NCBI GenBank assembly: GCA_028688145.1
Contig: JAQTYU010000017.1
Location: 1-64,000 of the forward strand
Direction of reading: 5' to 3'
Length of the DNA: 64,000 nt
Source of the DNA: Thiotrichaceae bacterium
Lineage (GTDB): Bacteria > Pseudomonadota > Gammaproteobacteria > Beggiatoales > Beggiatoaceae
Both the position numbers and the translations under genes were made by a program. Of this stretch, positions 34,125 through 44,808 are shown one piece after another; the stretch's first letter is position 1; each line of letters opens with the position of its first letter. A model generated the notes under the pieces. The model had not been told where the DNA came from. It ran no database searches and saw only the letters and a program-made list of their open reading frames with translations.

Positions 34125-35408
34125 CTACGCCAATTCAGGACGCTGAATCAAACCAGCCGCCACCGTATTATTCGTATCGGCATCAATCAAAATAAAACTA
34201 CCCGTCGCCCGATTATCCACATACGCATCGAAAATTAAAGGCTGTTGCACTTTAATTCTGACCCGCCCAATTTCATTGGTGTGTAACTCATGCACTTCGG
34301 AATTGTGTTCCAAGGTATTAATATCAACCTGATACTGCAATTCAGTGACCACCGCTTTCACCGTATTCGTGGTATGCTTCAAGAAATATTTCTTCTGCAA
34401 TTGCAACGACGCTTTATCCAACCAACACAAACGCGCCTCAAATTCCCGCGCCACTTGGGCAGGCTGATTGCTTGCCACCAACATTTCACCGCGTGGAATA
34501 TCAATTTCATCTTTTAGGGTCAAAGTCACCGATTGCGGCGCAAACGCATGGTCTAAATTGCCATCAAAAGTCACAATTTCTTTAATCTTGGAACGCAAGC
34601 CCGACGGCAACACCGTGACTTCATCGCCCACGCGCACTTCACCTGATTCAATCTTGCCCATGTAGCCACGAAAATCATGTAAATCTTCGCTTTGTGGACG
34701 ATTCACTAATTGAACGGGAAAACGTAAAGGTTTTTCAACTAACCCATTGTCAACAGAGATAGATTCCAAAGTACCGAGTAAAGTTTCACCCGTATACCAA
34801 TTCATCTTATCGCCGCGTGTCACCACCATATCCCCTTCTAAAGCAGAAATCGGGATAAAGTAGAGATTAGGAATATTCAAGCTTTCAGTAAATTTCAAGA
34901 AATTCGTGCGAATAGTTTCGTAAACTTCTTGAGAATAATCAACCAAATCCATTTTATTAATTGCCACCACCACATGCGGAATTTGCAATAAATGGGCGAT
35001 ATAGGCATGGCGGCGCGACTGGGTCAAAATGCCTTTACGCGCATCAATCAACACAATCGTCAACGCGGCAGTGCTTGCGCCCGTGACCATGTTGCGGGTG
35101 TATTGTTCATGTCCGGGGGTGTCGGCAATGATAAATTTACGCTTGGGCGTGGCAAAATAACGATACGCCACATCAATGGTAATCCCTTGTTCACGTTCCG
35201 CTTGCAGCCCGTCGGTGAGCAGGGCTAAATCCACCCCTTTCCCACCTTTGCGCTCGTGATAATTTTGCACAGATTGTAATTGATCTTCAAAAACGCCCTT
35301 ACAATCGACTAACAAACGCCCGATTAAAGTGGATTTTCCATCGTCAACGCTGCCTGCGGTGGCAAAACGTAATAATTCGGAGCTGGAATTAAACAGTACG
35401 GAATTCAT
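34125..35408 (-). CDS. cysN: Sulfate adenylyltransferase subunit 1 (GTPase)
   Basis: 427 residues. EF-Tu-like GTPase motifs: G1 GSVDDGKST, G3 DTPGHEQ, G4 NKMD, and switch segment REQGITIDVAYRYF. Two beta-barrel domains follow. There is no C-terminal APS kinase, so it is the CysN and not the NodQ form. GTP hydrolysis drives APS synthesis by CysD. The start codon overlaps the cysD stop (TAATG), indicating coupling. Confidence 0.96.
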   Translation of the reverse strand: MNSVLFNSSSELLRFATAGSVDDGKSTLIGRLLVDCKGVFEDQLQSVQNYHERKGGKGVDLALLTDGLQAEREQGITIDVAYRYFATPKRKFIIADTPGHEQYTRNMVTGASTAALTIVLIDARKGILTQSRRHAYIAHLLQIPHVVVAINKMDLVDYSQEVYETIRTNFLKFTESLNIPNLYFIPISALEGDMVVTRGDKMNWYTGETLLGTLESISVDNGLVEKPLRFPVQLVNRPQSEDLHDFRGYMGKIESGEVRVGDEVTVLPSGLRSKIKEIVTFDGNLDHAFAPQSVTLTLKDEIDIPRGEMLVASNQPAQVAREFEARLCWLDKASLQLQKKYFLKHTTNTVKAVVTELQYQVDINTLEHNSEVHELHTNEIGRVRIKVQQPLIFDAYVDNRATGSFILIDADTNNTVAAGLIQRPELA

Positions 35409-36307
35409 TAGAAATACCCTTCTTTCTTCTTATCTTCCATCGAAGACGCGCCATGATCGATGATACGGGTTTCACGCTCGCTGCGGGTTGCCAAGGCAGA
35501 TTCACGCACGATTTCTTCCAAAGTGGTGGCATCGGAATATACCGCGCCCGTGCAAGGCGAGCAGCCCAAAGTACGGAAACGACAAGTCACAGTTTCGACT
35601 TTTTCGCCTTCCAAAGCTTGTGCACCTTCCGCAGGAATCAACATATTTCCGCGTTTAATCACTTCACGAGGCTTGGCGAAATATAAAGGCACAATCGGAA
35701 TTTTTTGCTCCAGAATATATTCCCACACGTCCATTTCTGTCCAATTCGACAAGGGGAATACCCGCACCGATTCGCCTTCATGAATGCGTCCGTTATACAA
35801 ATTCCACAATTCAGGACGCTGATTACGCGGGTCCCATTGTCCGAATTCATCACGGAAGGAGAAAATACGTTCTTTAGCACGCGAGCGTTCTTCATCGCGA
35901 CGCGCGCCCCCAAAAGCGGCATCAAACCCGTATTTTTCTAAAGCTTGCAATAAAGCCGTGGTTTTCAATGCGCCACAGCAACGCCCAACGCCCAATTTAA
36001 TCGGATGTGCGCCTTGTGCGATGGCTTCTTCATTACGGTGCACGATTAAACGCGCCCCAATACTTTTCGTGTATTCATCGCGAAAAGTAATCATTTCTTG
36101 AAATTTATAGCCTGTATCTACATGCAACAACGGAAACGGCAAAGGGCTAGGATAAAACGCTTTACGGGCAAGATGCAGCATCACGCTGGAATCTTTGCCG
36201 ATTGAATAAAGCATTACAGGATTACGAAATTCTGCCACCACTTCACGAATGATATGAATCGATTCACTTTCCAAGGCGGCAAGGTGAGAAAGTCTGTGCT
36301 GAGTCAC
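35408..36307 (-). CDS. cysD: Sulfate adenylyltransferase subunit 2
   Basis: 299 residues of the PAPS reductase/ATP pyrophosphatase fold. PP-loop [13 protein letters not shown], then [27 protein letters not shown] and the C-terminal [16 protein letters not shown]. Makes APS and pyrophosphate from sulfate and ATP with CysN. No cysH, cysI or cysJ is present in the window. Directly divergent from a cysB-type regulator. Confidence 0.97.
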   Translation of the reverse strand: MTQHRLSHLAALESESIHIIREVVAEFRNPVMLYSIGKDSSVMLHLARKAFYPSPLPFPLLHVDTGYKFQEMITFRDEYTKSIGARLIVHRNEEAIAQGAHPIKLGVGRCCGALKTTALLQALEKYGFDAAFGGARRDEERSRAKERIFSFRDEFGQWDPRNQRPELWNLYNGRIHEGESVRVFPLSNWTEMDVWEYILEQKIPIVPLYFAKPREVIKRGNMLIPAEGAQALEGEKVETVTCRFRTLGCSPCTGAVYSDATTLEEIVRESALATRSERETRIIDHGASSMEDKKKEGYF

Positions 36308-37531
<1,224 letters not shown>

Positions 37532-37538
37532 TAGGGTT

Positions 37539-37640
37539 GCAGGGTTGGTGGCTTATTCTTGATCAGGATAAAAAAACTTTTTTGGATATTGTCAGAAAGG
37601 ATTACTGACTTTATCCTACTAGCCTATACTGAAAACTGAA
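37539..37640 (+). pseudogene. IS982-family 3' end remnant
   Basis: GCAGGGTTGGTGGCTTATTC, then TGATCAGGATAAAAAAACTT and AAAGGATTACTGACTTTATC, align with the last 100 bp of the IS982-like part of the 9.4-9.8 kb relic (AGLVAYSYQDN region). Strongly decayed, no coding capacity. Confidence 0.6.
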
Positions 37641-37675
37641 ATCAGCTTAGTTAAAACATCCACAGGACACCACTC

Positions 37676-37876
37676 ATGCAATTAAAATGGACTGATACTT
37701 TAGAAATCGCAATCGCTTTGGCAGAAAAATATCCCAATTGCGATCCGCGTTATATTAATTTTGTAGATTTGCATCTGTGGGTATGTGAGCTGGAAGAATT
37801 TGCAGATGAACCGCAACGCTCAGGGGAAAAGATTTTAGAAGCAATCCAAGCGGCGTGGATTGCAGAAGTTGTCTAA
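37676..37876 (+). CDS. iscX: Iron-sulfur assembly protein IscX
   Basis: 66 residues, the usual length. MQLKWTDTLEIAIALAEKYP, then FVDLHLWVCELEEF and QRSGEKILEAIQAAW match IscX (YfhJ) closely, including the acidic face that binds IscS and frataxin-site iron. IscX adjusts the rate of cysteine desulfurase. Normally last in the isc operon; here it is isolated between cysB and ppa. Confidence 0.95.
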   Translation: MQLKWTDTLEIAIALAEKYPNCDPRYINFVDLHLWVCELEEFADEPQRSGEKILEAIQAAWIAEVV

Positions 37877-37885
37877 TTAAAACGC

Positions 37886-37915
37886 ACAACCCCTCTCCCC
37901 AAGGGAGAAGGGTTT
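37886..37915. terminator. Bidirectional hairpin between iscX and ppa
   Basis: AACCCCTCTCCCCAAGGGAG AAGGGTTT can fold into a stem (AACCC-TCTCCC with GGGAGA-AGGGTT). It lies between two convergent genes. T runs are short, so strength is uncertain. Confidence 0.55.
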
Positions 37916-37927
37916 CCCGATTTCGAC

Positions 37928-38476
37928 TTAGAAATTGGGCTTTTCTTGAGCCGCATTGTAACGTGCGACACCGTCAAGAATTTCTTGCTTGGCAGCTTCA
38001 ACACCATCCCAACCATCAACCTTAACCCACTTATTGCTATCTAAATCTTTGTAATGTTCAAAGAAGTGCGCAATTTGTTGCAACATAATTGGGGGTAATT
38101 CGTCTTTGCTTTGAATTTTTCCGTATAAAGCAGACAGCTTTTCATTGGGAACGGCCAATACTTTTGCATCAACACCAGCTTCGTCGGTCATGCGTAACAC
38201 ACCGATTGGATGGCAACGAATCACAGCACCGCTAATCACGGGTACGGAGGTAATCACTAACACGTCAACGGGGTCACCATCTTCGGATAAAGTATGAGGA
38301 ACATAACCATAGTTGCAAGGATAGTGCATAGCGGTGTTCATAAAACGGTCAACGAACAATGCGCCCGTTTCTTTATCAACTTCATATTTTACGGGGTCAC
38401 CGTGCGCGGGAATTTCGATGATGACGTTAATATCATCAGGTAAATTTTTGCCTGAACTTACATTATTTAAAGCCAT
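37928..38476 (-). CDS. ppa: Inorganic pyrophosphatase, family I
   Basis: 182 residues. Active-site run [20 protein letters not shown] with [12 protein letters not shown] (metal-binding aspartates), then [10 protein letters not shown] and FFEHYKDL. It hydrolyses pyrophosphate, pulling forward reactions such as sulfate activation by CysDN encoded nearby. ACAGGATAAAA precedes the start. Confidence 0.97.
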   Translation of the reverse strand: MALNNVSSGKNLPDDINVIIEIPAHGDPVKYEVDKETGALFVDRFMNTAMHYPCNYGYVPHTLSEDGDPVDVLVITSVPVISGAVIRCHPIGVLRMTDEAGVDAKVLAVPNEKLSALYGKIQSKDELPPIMLQQIAHFFEHYKDLDSNKWVKVDGWDGVEAAKQEILDGVARYNAAQEKPNF

Positions 38477-38570
38477 AATTTTATCCTGTGGGTTGTTGTG
38501 GTTATTCTAAGAATATTTCGCCAGAAGGCAGACGAAAGACAGTTGTGAATTCCATAGAATCTATGTTCAT

Positions 38571-38735
38571 CTAAACGCTTCCACGCTCATTATTATCTCG
38601 AATGAACGACAGGTCTTGCATAAGCGTTCGTATAGCATTGTCAACTCCCAATGCTCCTTTCACCATTAAACCGAAAGTGCCCGAAAGTATAATTGAAAAG
38701 CGCATTTTCTCAAACACGTTTACAGCGGGATTCAT
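38571..38735 (-). CDS. Short hypothetical ORF, 54 residues
   Basis: The frame runs from an ATG at 38735 (AGAGAT just upstream) to TAG at 38571. The product begins MNPAVNVFEKMRFSIILSG and has a hydrophobic middle (FGLMVKGALGV) and a polar C-terminus (QDLSFIRDNNERGSV). The start recalls the N-termini of methyl-accepting chemotaxis or GGDEF receptors (short amphipathic head, then a membrane segment). It could be a truncated relic of one or a small membrane-associated protein. It sits in a gap of 710 bp that otherwise has no gene. Confidence 0.35.
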   Translation of the reverse strand: MNPAVNVFEKMRFSIILSGTFGLMVKGALGVDNAIRTLMQDLSFIRDNNERGSV

Positions 38736-39186
38736 AAAATCTCTATTTTTGGAATCAGCATTAATTTAATATTTACATAGATTACTAAGTCTTATGAGAA
38801 GTGCACAATACCTGTCTCAGTAAATGCGTTATAAGTTTTCGCTAAAGAAAAATTTAAAATATTAGAATTTTATAATATACAAAAATACTTGCTTTGTGGT
38901 TTGAGCCTGCTATGATAGCCTTTAAGAAAACCCGCTTATTTTAATGATTAAGTCTTACGCAATTAAAATTAAAAAAATGCGTCCCCTCTCCGAAACCTCA
39001 CTTTCAAGCTGGGTTATCATAAAGCCTTTTGAAGTGTAAAGTCTTAATCTCGGGTATTTTGAAGAAGCAGTGATGCTTTATTTTACACTGCAGACTTCCT
39101 AAAATTGATTCCGTTTTAATACCTATTCTCTGAACATCCTGTTCAAAAATACTGCACTGTAGCAGCATTAAAATTAGGAGATTTTC
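38736..39186. other. AT-rich gap upstream of Met/His-rich protein
   Basis: About 450 bp with no supportable ORF or RNA gene. A CATAGAATCTATG palindrome occurs nearby at about 38551-38565. A promoter for the next gene should be here. Confidence 0.4.
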
Positions 39187-39822
39187 ATGCGTTATCTATT
39201 GCCTAGTCTGATTAGCCTTGTCTTAAGTACCTCATTTGCAATGGCGGCTGATTTACCCGCAGACAGCACCAAGCCTGCGACTCCCACCCCGCCAACGGCT
39301 GCCGTGCCTGTGAATCCTGCGATGATGCACCAACAACATCAGCAAAAAATGCAAGAAAAGATGCAAGCTGATATGCAAAAAATCCAAGAGGTCAAAGACC
39401 CCGCCGAACGTCAACGTCTGATGCAAGAACAAATGCAAGAAATGCGTAAAATGATGATGGCAGAGCGGGCTAATAGCTATCCTACACCCGCACCGATGAT
39501 GCAGCCTTATCCTTCTTATGGTTATGGCGCACCGATGATGCCTCCTCAACAACAATTTATGCCTTATCCACCACCCCATGCCCCACAGTTTGCAGGGCGC
39601 GGTCAAGGACCTCAAGGTTGGGGCGATGAACGACGTGGCGGTTGTGGCGAAGATCGTCATCAAAGTCGGCATGAAGGTCGCGGCGATGATCGGCGTGAAC
39701 ACATGCAAGAACGTCATGAGCAAATGGAAGAGCACCACGAACAGATGGAACAGCACTTCACCAAGATCGAGCAATTGCTAGAAAAATTGGTGGAATTAGC
39801 TTCTAAGCAAGTCGCTAAATAA
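39187..39822 (+). CDS. Exported Met/Gln/His-rich protein
   Basis: 211 residues with a signal peptide cleaved after AMA (LLPSLISLVLSTSFAMA). The mature part has a Pro/Thr segment, then a Met/Gln-rich helix (PAMMHQQHQQKMQEKMQADM, MRKMMMAERA) and a Pro/Tyr/Met stretch (PMMQPYPSYGYGAPMMPPQQ). A Gly/Arg/Asp patch and a His/Glu/Met-rich coiled coil at the end follow (HMQERHEQMEEHHEQMEQHF). Repeated Met-x-x-Met and His clusters suggest periplasmic copper or other metal binding; that is inference. TAGGAG precedes the start. I recognise no named family. Confidence 0.75.
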   Translation: MRYLLPSLISLVLSTSFAMAADLPADSTKPATPTPPTAAVPVNPAMMHQQHQQKMQEKMQADMQKIQEVKDPAERQRLMQEQMQEMRKMMMAERANSYPTPAPMMQPYPSYGYGAPMMPPQQQFMPYPPPHAPQFAGRGQGPQGWGDERRGGCGEDRHQSRHEGRGDDRREHMQERHEQMEEHHEQMEQHFTKIEQLLEKLVELASKQVAK

Positions 39823-40030
39823 TCCTCACTGTTATGAACCCTGTAAATTTAATAAGTTACTAAAATTTACAGGGTATCCCGCTTTTCCTGTCTACAAATC
39901 ATCATTATCCGCGCTTTCCCAGTAAAACTCGCAGGTAAAAATAGACTAAATCTAAATGAGGAGTTGAAAAGCGTTCAATAGATTCATACTATGTGACTTC
40001 GTGGCTTACTTCACATTTAAGGATTTTAAT

Positions 40031-40609
40031 ATGGAACACACTTTACCTGCTCTGCCCTACGCGCTTGATGCTTTAGCTCCTCATATTTCTAAAGAAACTT
40101 TAGAATTCCATTATGGCAAACATCACCAAACCTACGTGACCAACTTGAACAATTTGATCAAGGGCACCGAGTTTGAAGACTTGTCTTTAGAAGAAATCGT
40201 GAAGAAGTCCGCAGCAGGGATTTTCAATAATTCTGCTCAAGTGTGGAACCACACCTTCTACTGGAACAGCTTAAGCCCCAATGGTGGCGGTGCACCCACG
40301 GGTAAACTTGCCGATGCGATCAACAGCAGTTTCGGTTCTTTTGACAAGTTCAAAGAAGAATTCACCAAAACAGCTATCGGTACTTTTGGTTCTGGTTGGG
40401 CTTGGTTGGTGAAAAAGAGCGATGGTAGCTTAGCTTTAGTGAGCACCAGCAATGCCGCAACGCCTTTAACCACCAGCGATGTGCCTTTGTTGACCTGTGA
40501 CGTGTGGGAACATGCGTATTATGTGGACTACCGCAATGCACGTCCTAAGTATGTTGAAGCTTTCTGGAATTTAGTGAATTGGGAATTTGCTGCTAAGAAT
40601 TTTGGCTAA
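40031..40609 (+). CDS. sodB: Iron superoxide dismutase
   Basis: 192 residues, cytoplasmic. Metal ligands: His27 (EFHYGKHH), His in [11 protein letters not shown], Asp and His in [25 protein letters not shown] carries the active-site Gln of the iron form. Converts superoxide to peroxide and oxygen. AAGGATTTTAAT precedes the ATG at 40031, so the ten extra upstream codons are not used. Confidence 0.97.
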   Translation: MEHTLPALPYALDALAPHISKETLEFHYGKHHQTYVTNLNNLIKGTEFEDLSLEEIVKKSAAGIFNNSAQVWNHTFYWNSLSPNGGGAPTGKLADAINSSFGSFDKFKEEFTKTAIGTFGSGWAWLVKKSDGSLALVSTSNAATPLTTSDVPLLTCDVWEHAYYVDYRNARPKYVEAFWNLVNWEFAAKNFG

Positions 40610-40628
40610 AATTCGCGGCATGTTGCCA

Positions 40629-40671
40629 TAAAAAAAGACCTCTCGGATGTTGTCTGAGAGGTCTTTTTTAT
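40629..40671 (+). terminator. Rho-independent terminator after sodB
   Basis: GACCTCTC and GAGAGGTC form a stem around GGATGTTGTCT, preceded by A and followed by T runs. Confidence 0.92.
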
Positions 40672-40675
40672 TGCT

Positions 40676-40762
40676 ACTGCGCCCCCAATCCCCTAAAGGG
40701 GGCTAAACATAAACAATTATTTAATGTTTAAAGTCCCCTTTAGGGGATTTAGGGGCGCAGTT
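40676..40762. repeat. GC-rich REP-like inverted repeat
   Basis: CTGCGCCCCCAATCCCCTAA AGGGGGC at the left and CCCCTTTAGGGGATTTAGGGGCGCAG at the right are inverted, of the same family as 10.46 and 31.39 kb. Lies just after the thiolase stop on the minus strand. Confidence 0.7.
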
Positions 40763-40775
40763 AAGAATTTAATGC

Positions 40776-41960
40776 TTACAAACGTTCAATAATCGCAGCA
40801 ATCCCTTGACCGCCACCGATACACATAGAAATCAATGCGTAACGTCCGCCCGTGCGTTGTAATTCATACAAAGCTTTCACGGTGACAATCGTGCCCGTTG
40901 CGCCGATAGGATGTCCTAAGGAAATCCCACTGCCGTTAGGATTGACTTTGTCCATAGGCAGATTTAAATCACGCACCACGGCTAAAGCTTGCGCTGCAAA
41001 AGCTTCGTTTAATTCGATCACGTCCATATCAGCGATGGTTAAGTTCGCTTTTTCCAGCACCGCTTTAATCGCAGGCACAGGACCGATACCCATATACTTG
41101 GGTTCGACACCTGAATGTGCATAGGCAACAAAACGCGCCATCGGCTTTAAGCCTTGCTTATCAGCCGCCGCACGATCCATCAACACCACCGCAGCCGCCG
41201 CATCATTGATGCCTGAAGCATTACCGGGGGTGACAGAACCTTGCTTATTGAACACGGGCTTTAATTTAGCCAAAGCTTCCACGGTGATGTCGCCGCGAAT
41301 GTGTTCGTCTTTATCAAAAATCGTCGTGCCTTTACGGGTCACTAATTCAATCGGCAGAATTTGGTCTTTAAAATTGCCGTTAGCAGTGGCGGCGGCAGCG
41401 CGTTGATGACTCATCACTGCTAATGCGTCTTGGTCTTCACGAGAAATACCCCATTTTTCAGCGATATTTTCAGCAGTCACGCCCATGTGGCAATCATCAA
41501 ACGGATCGGTTAATGCACCAACCATCGCATCAACAACTTGACCGTCGTTCATGCGTTGACCCCAACGCAGACCAGGGATCCAATATTGTCCACGGCTCAT
41601 AGATTCCACACCGCCTGCAACTGCGGCAGTCGCATCGCCTAAAGCGATACATTGGGCGGCATTCACAATAGATTGTAAACCACTACCGCACAGACGGTTT
41701 AAGGTGTAAGCGGCAGTTTCGATGGGTAAGCCGCCTTGAATGGCAGCTACGCGAGAAATATACATGTCGCGGCGGTCGGTGTGAATGACGTTACCGAAAA
41801 CCACTTGTCCTACGTCTTTGGGGTCAACTTTGGCGCGGCTGACAGCTTCACGCACCACGGCGGAGGCTAATTCAGTGGTGGGCTTGTCTTTTAAAGAGCC
41901 GCCGTAATCACCGATTGCCGTTCTAACGCCACTGAGAATGACCACTTCACGATTAGACAT
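40776..41960 (-). CDS. Acetyl-CoA C-acetyltransferase (thiolase)
   Basis: 394 residues. Nucleophilic Cys in TLNRLCGSGLQSI (about 89), NEAFAAQA, GHPIGATGT (His) and CIGGGQGIA (general acid Cys). A biosynthetic type thiolase condensing two acetyl-CoA, as for polyhydroxybutyrate or ketone metabolism. phaB and phaC are not adjacent, so the specific pathway is open. CTGGAGGATTT precedes the start. Confidence 0.93.
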   Translation of the reverse strand: MSNREVVILSGVRTAIGDYGGSLKDKPTTELASAVVREAVSRAKVDPKDVGQVVFGNVIHTDRRDMYISRVAAIQGGLPIETAAYTLNRLCGSGLQSIVNAAQCIALGDATAAVAGGVESMSRGQYWIPGLRWGQRMNDGQVVDAMVGALTDPFDDCHMGVTAENIAEKWGISREDQDALAVMSHQRAAAATANGNFKDQILPIELVTRKGTTIFDKDEHIRGDITVEALAKLKPVFNKQGSVTPGNASGINDAAAAVVLMDRAAADKQGLKPMARFVAYAHSGVEPKYMGIGPVPAIKAVLEKANLTIADMDVIELNEAFAAQALAVVRDLNLPMDKVNPNGSGISLGHPIGATGTIVTVKALYELQRTGGRYALISMCIGGGQGIAAIIERL

Positions 41961-42127
41961 AAATCCTCCAGTTTTATAATAATTGATTATTTTCAGAAAA
42001 TCTGCATTTTGCGGATGCAGTGCCTATCTTAACAGCGTGGTGGGGCTGACAGGCGAGAATAGGGTAAAGCAGAATAACGGATTCGTCTACAGGGAAATCT
42101 CAAAACACTTCTAAAATAACACCCCCC

Positions 42128-42160
42128 TCAAAACTTGAGGAGAGTGTCGCACTTAACAAC
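42128..42160 (-). terminator. Probable terminator after gltA
   Basis: On the minus strand, ACACTCTCCTCAAGTTTTGA and GGGGGGTGTT form a hairpin with one or two mismatches, followed by TTATTTTAG. Moderate quality. Confidence 0.5.
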
Positions 42161-42171
42161 AGCTCAATGAA

Positions 42172-43473
42172 TTAGCGTTTGTCAGTGGGGATAAAGTCGC
42201 GCTTGGCTGCGCCAACGTATAATTGACGAGGACGACCAATCTTGGTGCTGGGGTCTTCAATCATTTCCATCCATTGGGCAATCCAGCCTACAGTACGTGC
42301 CATCGCGAACATCACGGTGAACATGTTCATAGGAATGCCTAAGGCACTGAGGATGATGCCTGAGTAGAAATCGACGTTAGGATAGAGTTTACGTTGGATG
42401 AAGTAATCATCTTTCAACGCGATGTCTTCTAAACGCATAGCGATTTCAAACATATCTTGTTGTTGACCTGATGTGTCCATTTCTTCCAACAATTTATGGC
42501 AGATGCCACGAATGATGGTAGCGCGAGGATCAAAGTTTTTGTAAACGCGGTGACCAAAGCCCATGAGGCGTGCACTGTTGTCTTTGTCTTTGATTTTTGC
42601 GATGTAGTCTTCAACATTTGCAGGAGATTTGATTTCTTGCAACATGCGAATCACAGCTTCGTTTGCGCCACCGTGTGCAGGTCCCCAGAGGGTTGCAATG
42701 CCTGCTGCGATACAAGCAAAAGGATTGGCGTTAGAGCTGCCTGCTAAACGTACCGTGGAGGTACTGGCATTTTGTTCGTGGTCAGCGTGAAGAATTAACA
42801 TGGTTTCTAATGCTTTCACAGCAGTAGGATTGAACTTGTAATCTTCAGCGGGCACGGAGAACATCATGTGCAGGAAGTTTTCGACGTAGCCTAAATCATT
42901 ACGAGGATAAACTGCAGGTTGACCAATCAGATATTTGTAGCTGCTGGCTGCAATCGTGGGCATCTTAGCAATTAAGCGTAAAGCGCACAGGTTGCGGTGT
43001 TCGGGGTTTCTAATGTCCATAGAATCATGATAATAACTGGACATTGCGCCGACCACGCCGACTAACATGGACATCGGATGAGCGTCATGTTTGAAACCGT
43101 TGTAAAACTTTAACAGACCTTCATTTAACATCGTGTGACTATAAATGTCGTTCGTAAAGTTTTCCATCTCCGTCTTGGTGGGTAATTCACCGTAGAGCAT
43201 CAAATAACAGACTTCTAAATAGCTGCTTTGTTCTGCCAATTGGTCAATTGGGTAGCCACGATGTAATAAAATACCCTTGTCACCATCAATGAAGGTGATC
43301 TTGCTTTCACAACTTGCAGTGGTCATGAAGGCGGGATCGAAGGTGAACATGTCTAATTCTTTGGCTAAAGCTTGGCATTCAATAACTGACTGACCGTGAA
43401 CGCCATCTCTAACTGGGCATTCAAAAGATTTACCCGTTTTATTATCGGTAATCGTGACCGTATGAGTGCTCAT
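42172..43473 (-). CDS. gltA: Citrate synthase, type II
   Basis: 433 residues, the long hexameric NADH-sensitive form of gammaproteobacteria. Catalytic His in [12 protein letters not shown], second in [26 protein letters not shown], and Asp in [10 protein letters not shown]. The N-terminal beta domain has [17 protein letters not shown]. It joins acetyl-CoA and oxaloacetate. GAGGAAAATCT precedes the ATG. Confidence 0.97.
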   Translation of the reverse strand: MSTHTVTITDNKTGKSFECPVRDGVHGQSVIECQALAKELDMFTFDPAFMTTASCESKITFIDGDKGILLHRGYPIDQLAEQSSYLEVCYLMLYGELPTKTEMENFTNDIYSHTMLNEGLLKFYNGFKHDAHPMSMLVGVVGAMSSYYHDSMDIRNPEHRNLCALRLIAKMPTIAASSYKYLIGQPAVYPRNDLGYVENFLHMMFSVPAEDYKFNPTAVKALETMLILHADHEQNASTSTVRLAGSSNANPFACIAAGIATLWGPAHGGANEAVIRMLQEIKSPANVEDYIAKIKDKDNSARLMGFGHRVYKNFDPRATIIRGICHKLLEEMDTSGQQQDMFEIAMRLEDIALKDDYFIQRKLYPNVDFYSGIILSALGIPMNMFTVMFAMARTVGWIAQWMEMIEDPSTKIGRPRQLYVGAAKRDFIPTDKR

Positions 43474-43735
43474 AGATTTTCCTCATTAGGTTCGCTAAAG
43501 CGAAGGGTTGAACGACTGTTACTTCTTAGGTAACGGTGGAGTGTTTGGCAACAAACCTCGCCCGTGAAGCCCTGAGACTTCACGCTACAACATGCGCGTC
43601 CACAGCGCACTTTGGCAGTGTATAACAGTGGCGCGTGTCTTGGTAGAGATTTTACAATCCATATCCTCCCCTTAACTAAGGAATACCACGCGCACAGCCA
43701 ACACTGTTAGCTCTGTTTGAGACACGCTCTATTTT
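43474..43735 (-). promoter_or_regulatory. Structured leader candidate of gltA
   Basis: Read on the minus strand, four small hairpins follow each other before the gltA start: GTGAAG/CTTCAC, GTTTG-TTGC-CAAAC, GTTAC-CTAAGAA-GTAAC and TTCGCTTTAGCGAA. Further upstream is a GC-rich tract with possible pairing (GCGCGTGGTATTCC and ACACGCGCC). I know no family that fits (6S RNA, tmRNA and SRP RNA were considered). Confidence 0.4.
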
Positions 43736-43810
43736 ACCTAAACTTGGACTGCTAATACTAGGTTGTATTGACATTTATCGTGATCTTGGCTTTAAGCCTC
43801 TATACTAACC

Positions 43811-43925
43811 TGAGTTCGGTATAAGCGATTGGAATAAAGGAATCAAATCCTTTTTAGCAATATTCAAGGAAGGTAATTTATCCTGATAAGAATAAGCGAC
43901 CAAACCTGCAACAATATTAATCATA
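43811..43925 (-). pseudogene. IS982-family 3' end remnant
   Basis: ACCTGAGTTCGGTATAAGCG opens the element as its terminus. The following sequence, on the minus strand, gives SNYMINIVAGLVAYSYQDKL and the end of an IS982 transposase as in the 9.4-9.8 kb relic. It abuts the modA remnant, so insertion and deletion here probably removed the 5' part of that gene. Confidence 0.75.
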
Positions 43926-44059
43926 TTGAGCAGGCAGTCTTGTTAAAATTTGCTGAAAATAAACTAGCCGCACGCGCATTTGTTAATTTTTTAAAAATGC
44001 CACAAGCACAAAATACTATCGAGAAATACAGTTATAGCGTGCCTGCGCATAAGCAATAA
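43926..44059 (+). pseudogene. modA remnant (molybdate-binding protein C-terminus)
   Basis: Codons from about 43939 give LLKFAENKLAARAF. After one extra T in a T run the frame continues VNFLKMPQAQNTIEKYSYSV-PAHKQ to TAA at 44059. This is the C-terminal helix pattern of ModA (ARAF-xx-FLxxPxAQxxIEKYGYSxP). The 5' part is missing at the IS982 remnant. No modB or modC is nearby. Confidence 0.6.
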
Positions 44060-44199
44060 ATTTGCTTGAAATGGCTTAATGATATCGTTCTGCAAGGACT
44101 ATGATACGGGTGACGGAAAACGGGCTGTTGCTTTGGAAAGAAAAAATATTTGGGATTGTGAACATCGCTGTTTAAAGATGAGCATTTTCCCAAATAAAC

Positions 44200-44808
44200 C
44201 TAGCCCTGCAATGCCTTCCGAATCAGCATTTCACTGCTCAAACCTTTTTCTTCAATCGCATGAACCCGCCGACTGGCTTCTTGGGGTTTATAACCCAGCG
44301 CAATTAAGGCACTGATGGCATCTTCTACAGGTGTGACCAAACCCTGCGTTAAAGCCGCTTTTCCTGTGCTCGCTAAACTAAATTCACTTTCTGCCACATC
44401 CCCAAATTCTGCCAGTTTATCCTGCATTTCGACCACTAGACGTTCAGCAGTTTTTTTGCCCACGCCCGAAATCCGCGTGAGTTGGGTAATATTATGTTCA
44501 TGCACGCATTGCACAAAAGTCTGTAAATCCATCGCTGACAAAATGCTCAGCGCGAGTTTAGGGCCTACCCCATTAACTTTAATCAAGGTTTTAAACAAAC
44601 GCCGTTCTGCTTCACTGCTGAAACCGTACAAAATTTGCGCATCTTCACGCACCACAAAATAGGTGAGAATTTTCACTTCGGTTTGTGCATCGGGCAAAGT
44701 AGCAAACGTTGACAACGGAGCTTCCACTTCGTAGCCCACGCCTTGCACTTCAATCACTAAAAACGGCGGATTTTTGTTGATTAATATCCCGCGCAAATGA
44801 TGAATCAT
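44200..44808 (-). CDS. ruvA: Holliday-junction recognition protein RuvA
   Basis: 202 residues. N-terminal OB domain ([20 protein letters not shown]), two helix-hairpin-helix motifs ([16 protein letters not shown] and [17 protein letters not shown]), flexible linker and C-terminal UBA-like domain ([16 protein letters not shown]). RuvA binds four-way junctions and loads RuvB. The ATG at 44808 is chosen; it overlaps the ruvC stop. Confidence 0.97.
   Translation of the reverse strand: MIHHLRGILINKNPPFLVIEVQGVGYEVEAPLSTFATLPDAQTEVKILTYFVVREDAQILYGFSSEAERRLFKTLIKVNGVGPKLALSILSAMDLQTFVQCVHEHNITQLTRISGVGKKTAERLVVEMQDKLAEFGDVAESEFSLASTGKAALTQGLVTPVEDAISALIALGYKPQEASRRVHAIEEKGLSSEMLIRKALQG

Noticed and set aside
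39253-39774. 173-residue minus-strand frame opposite the Met/His-rich gene
   Set aside because: Low-complexity shadow of the Met/His codons; no start signal.
43474-43735. 6S RNA, tmRNA or SRP RNA upstream of gltA
   Set aside because: None of the conserved core sequences of these RNAs is present.
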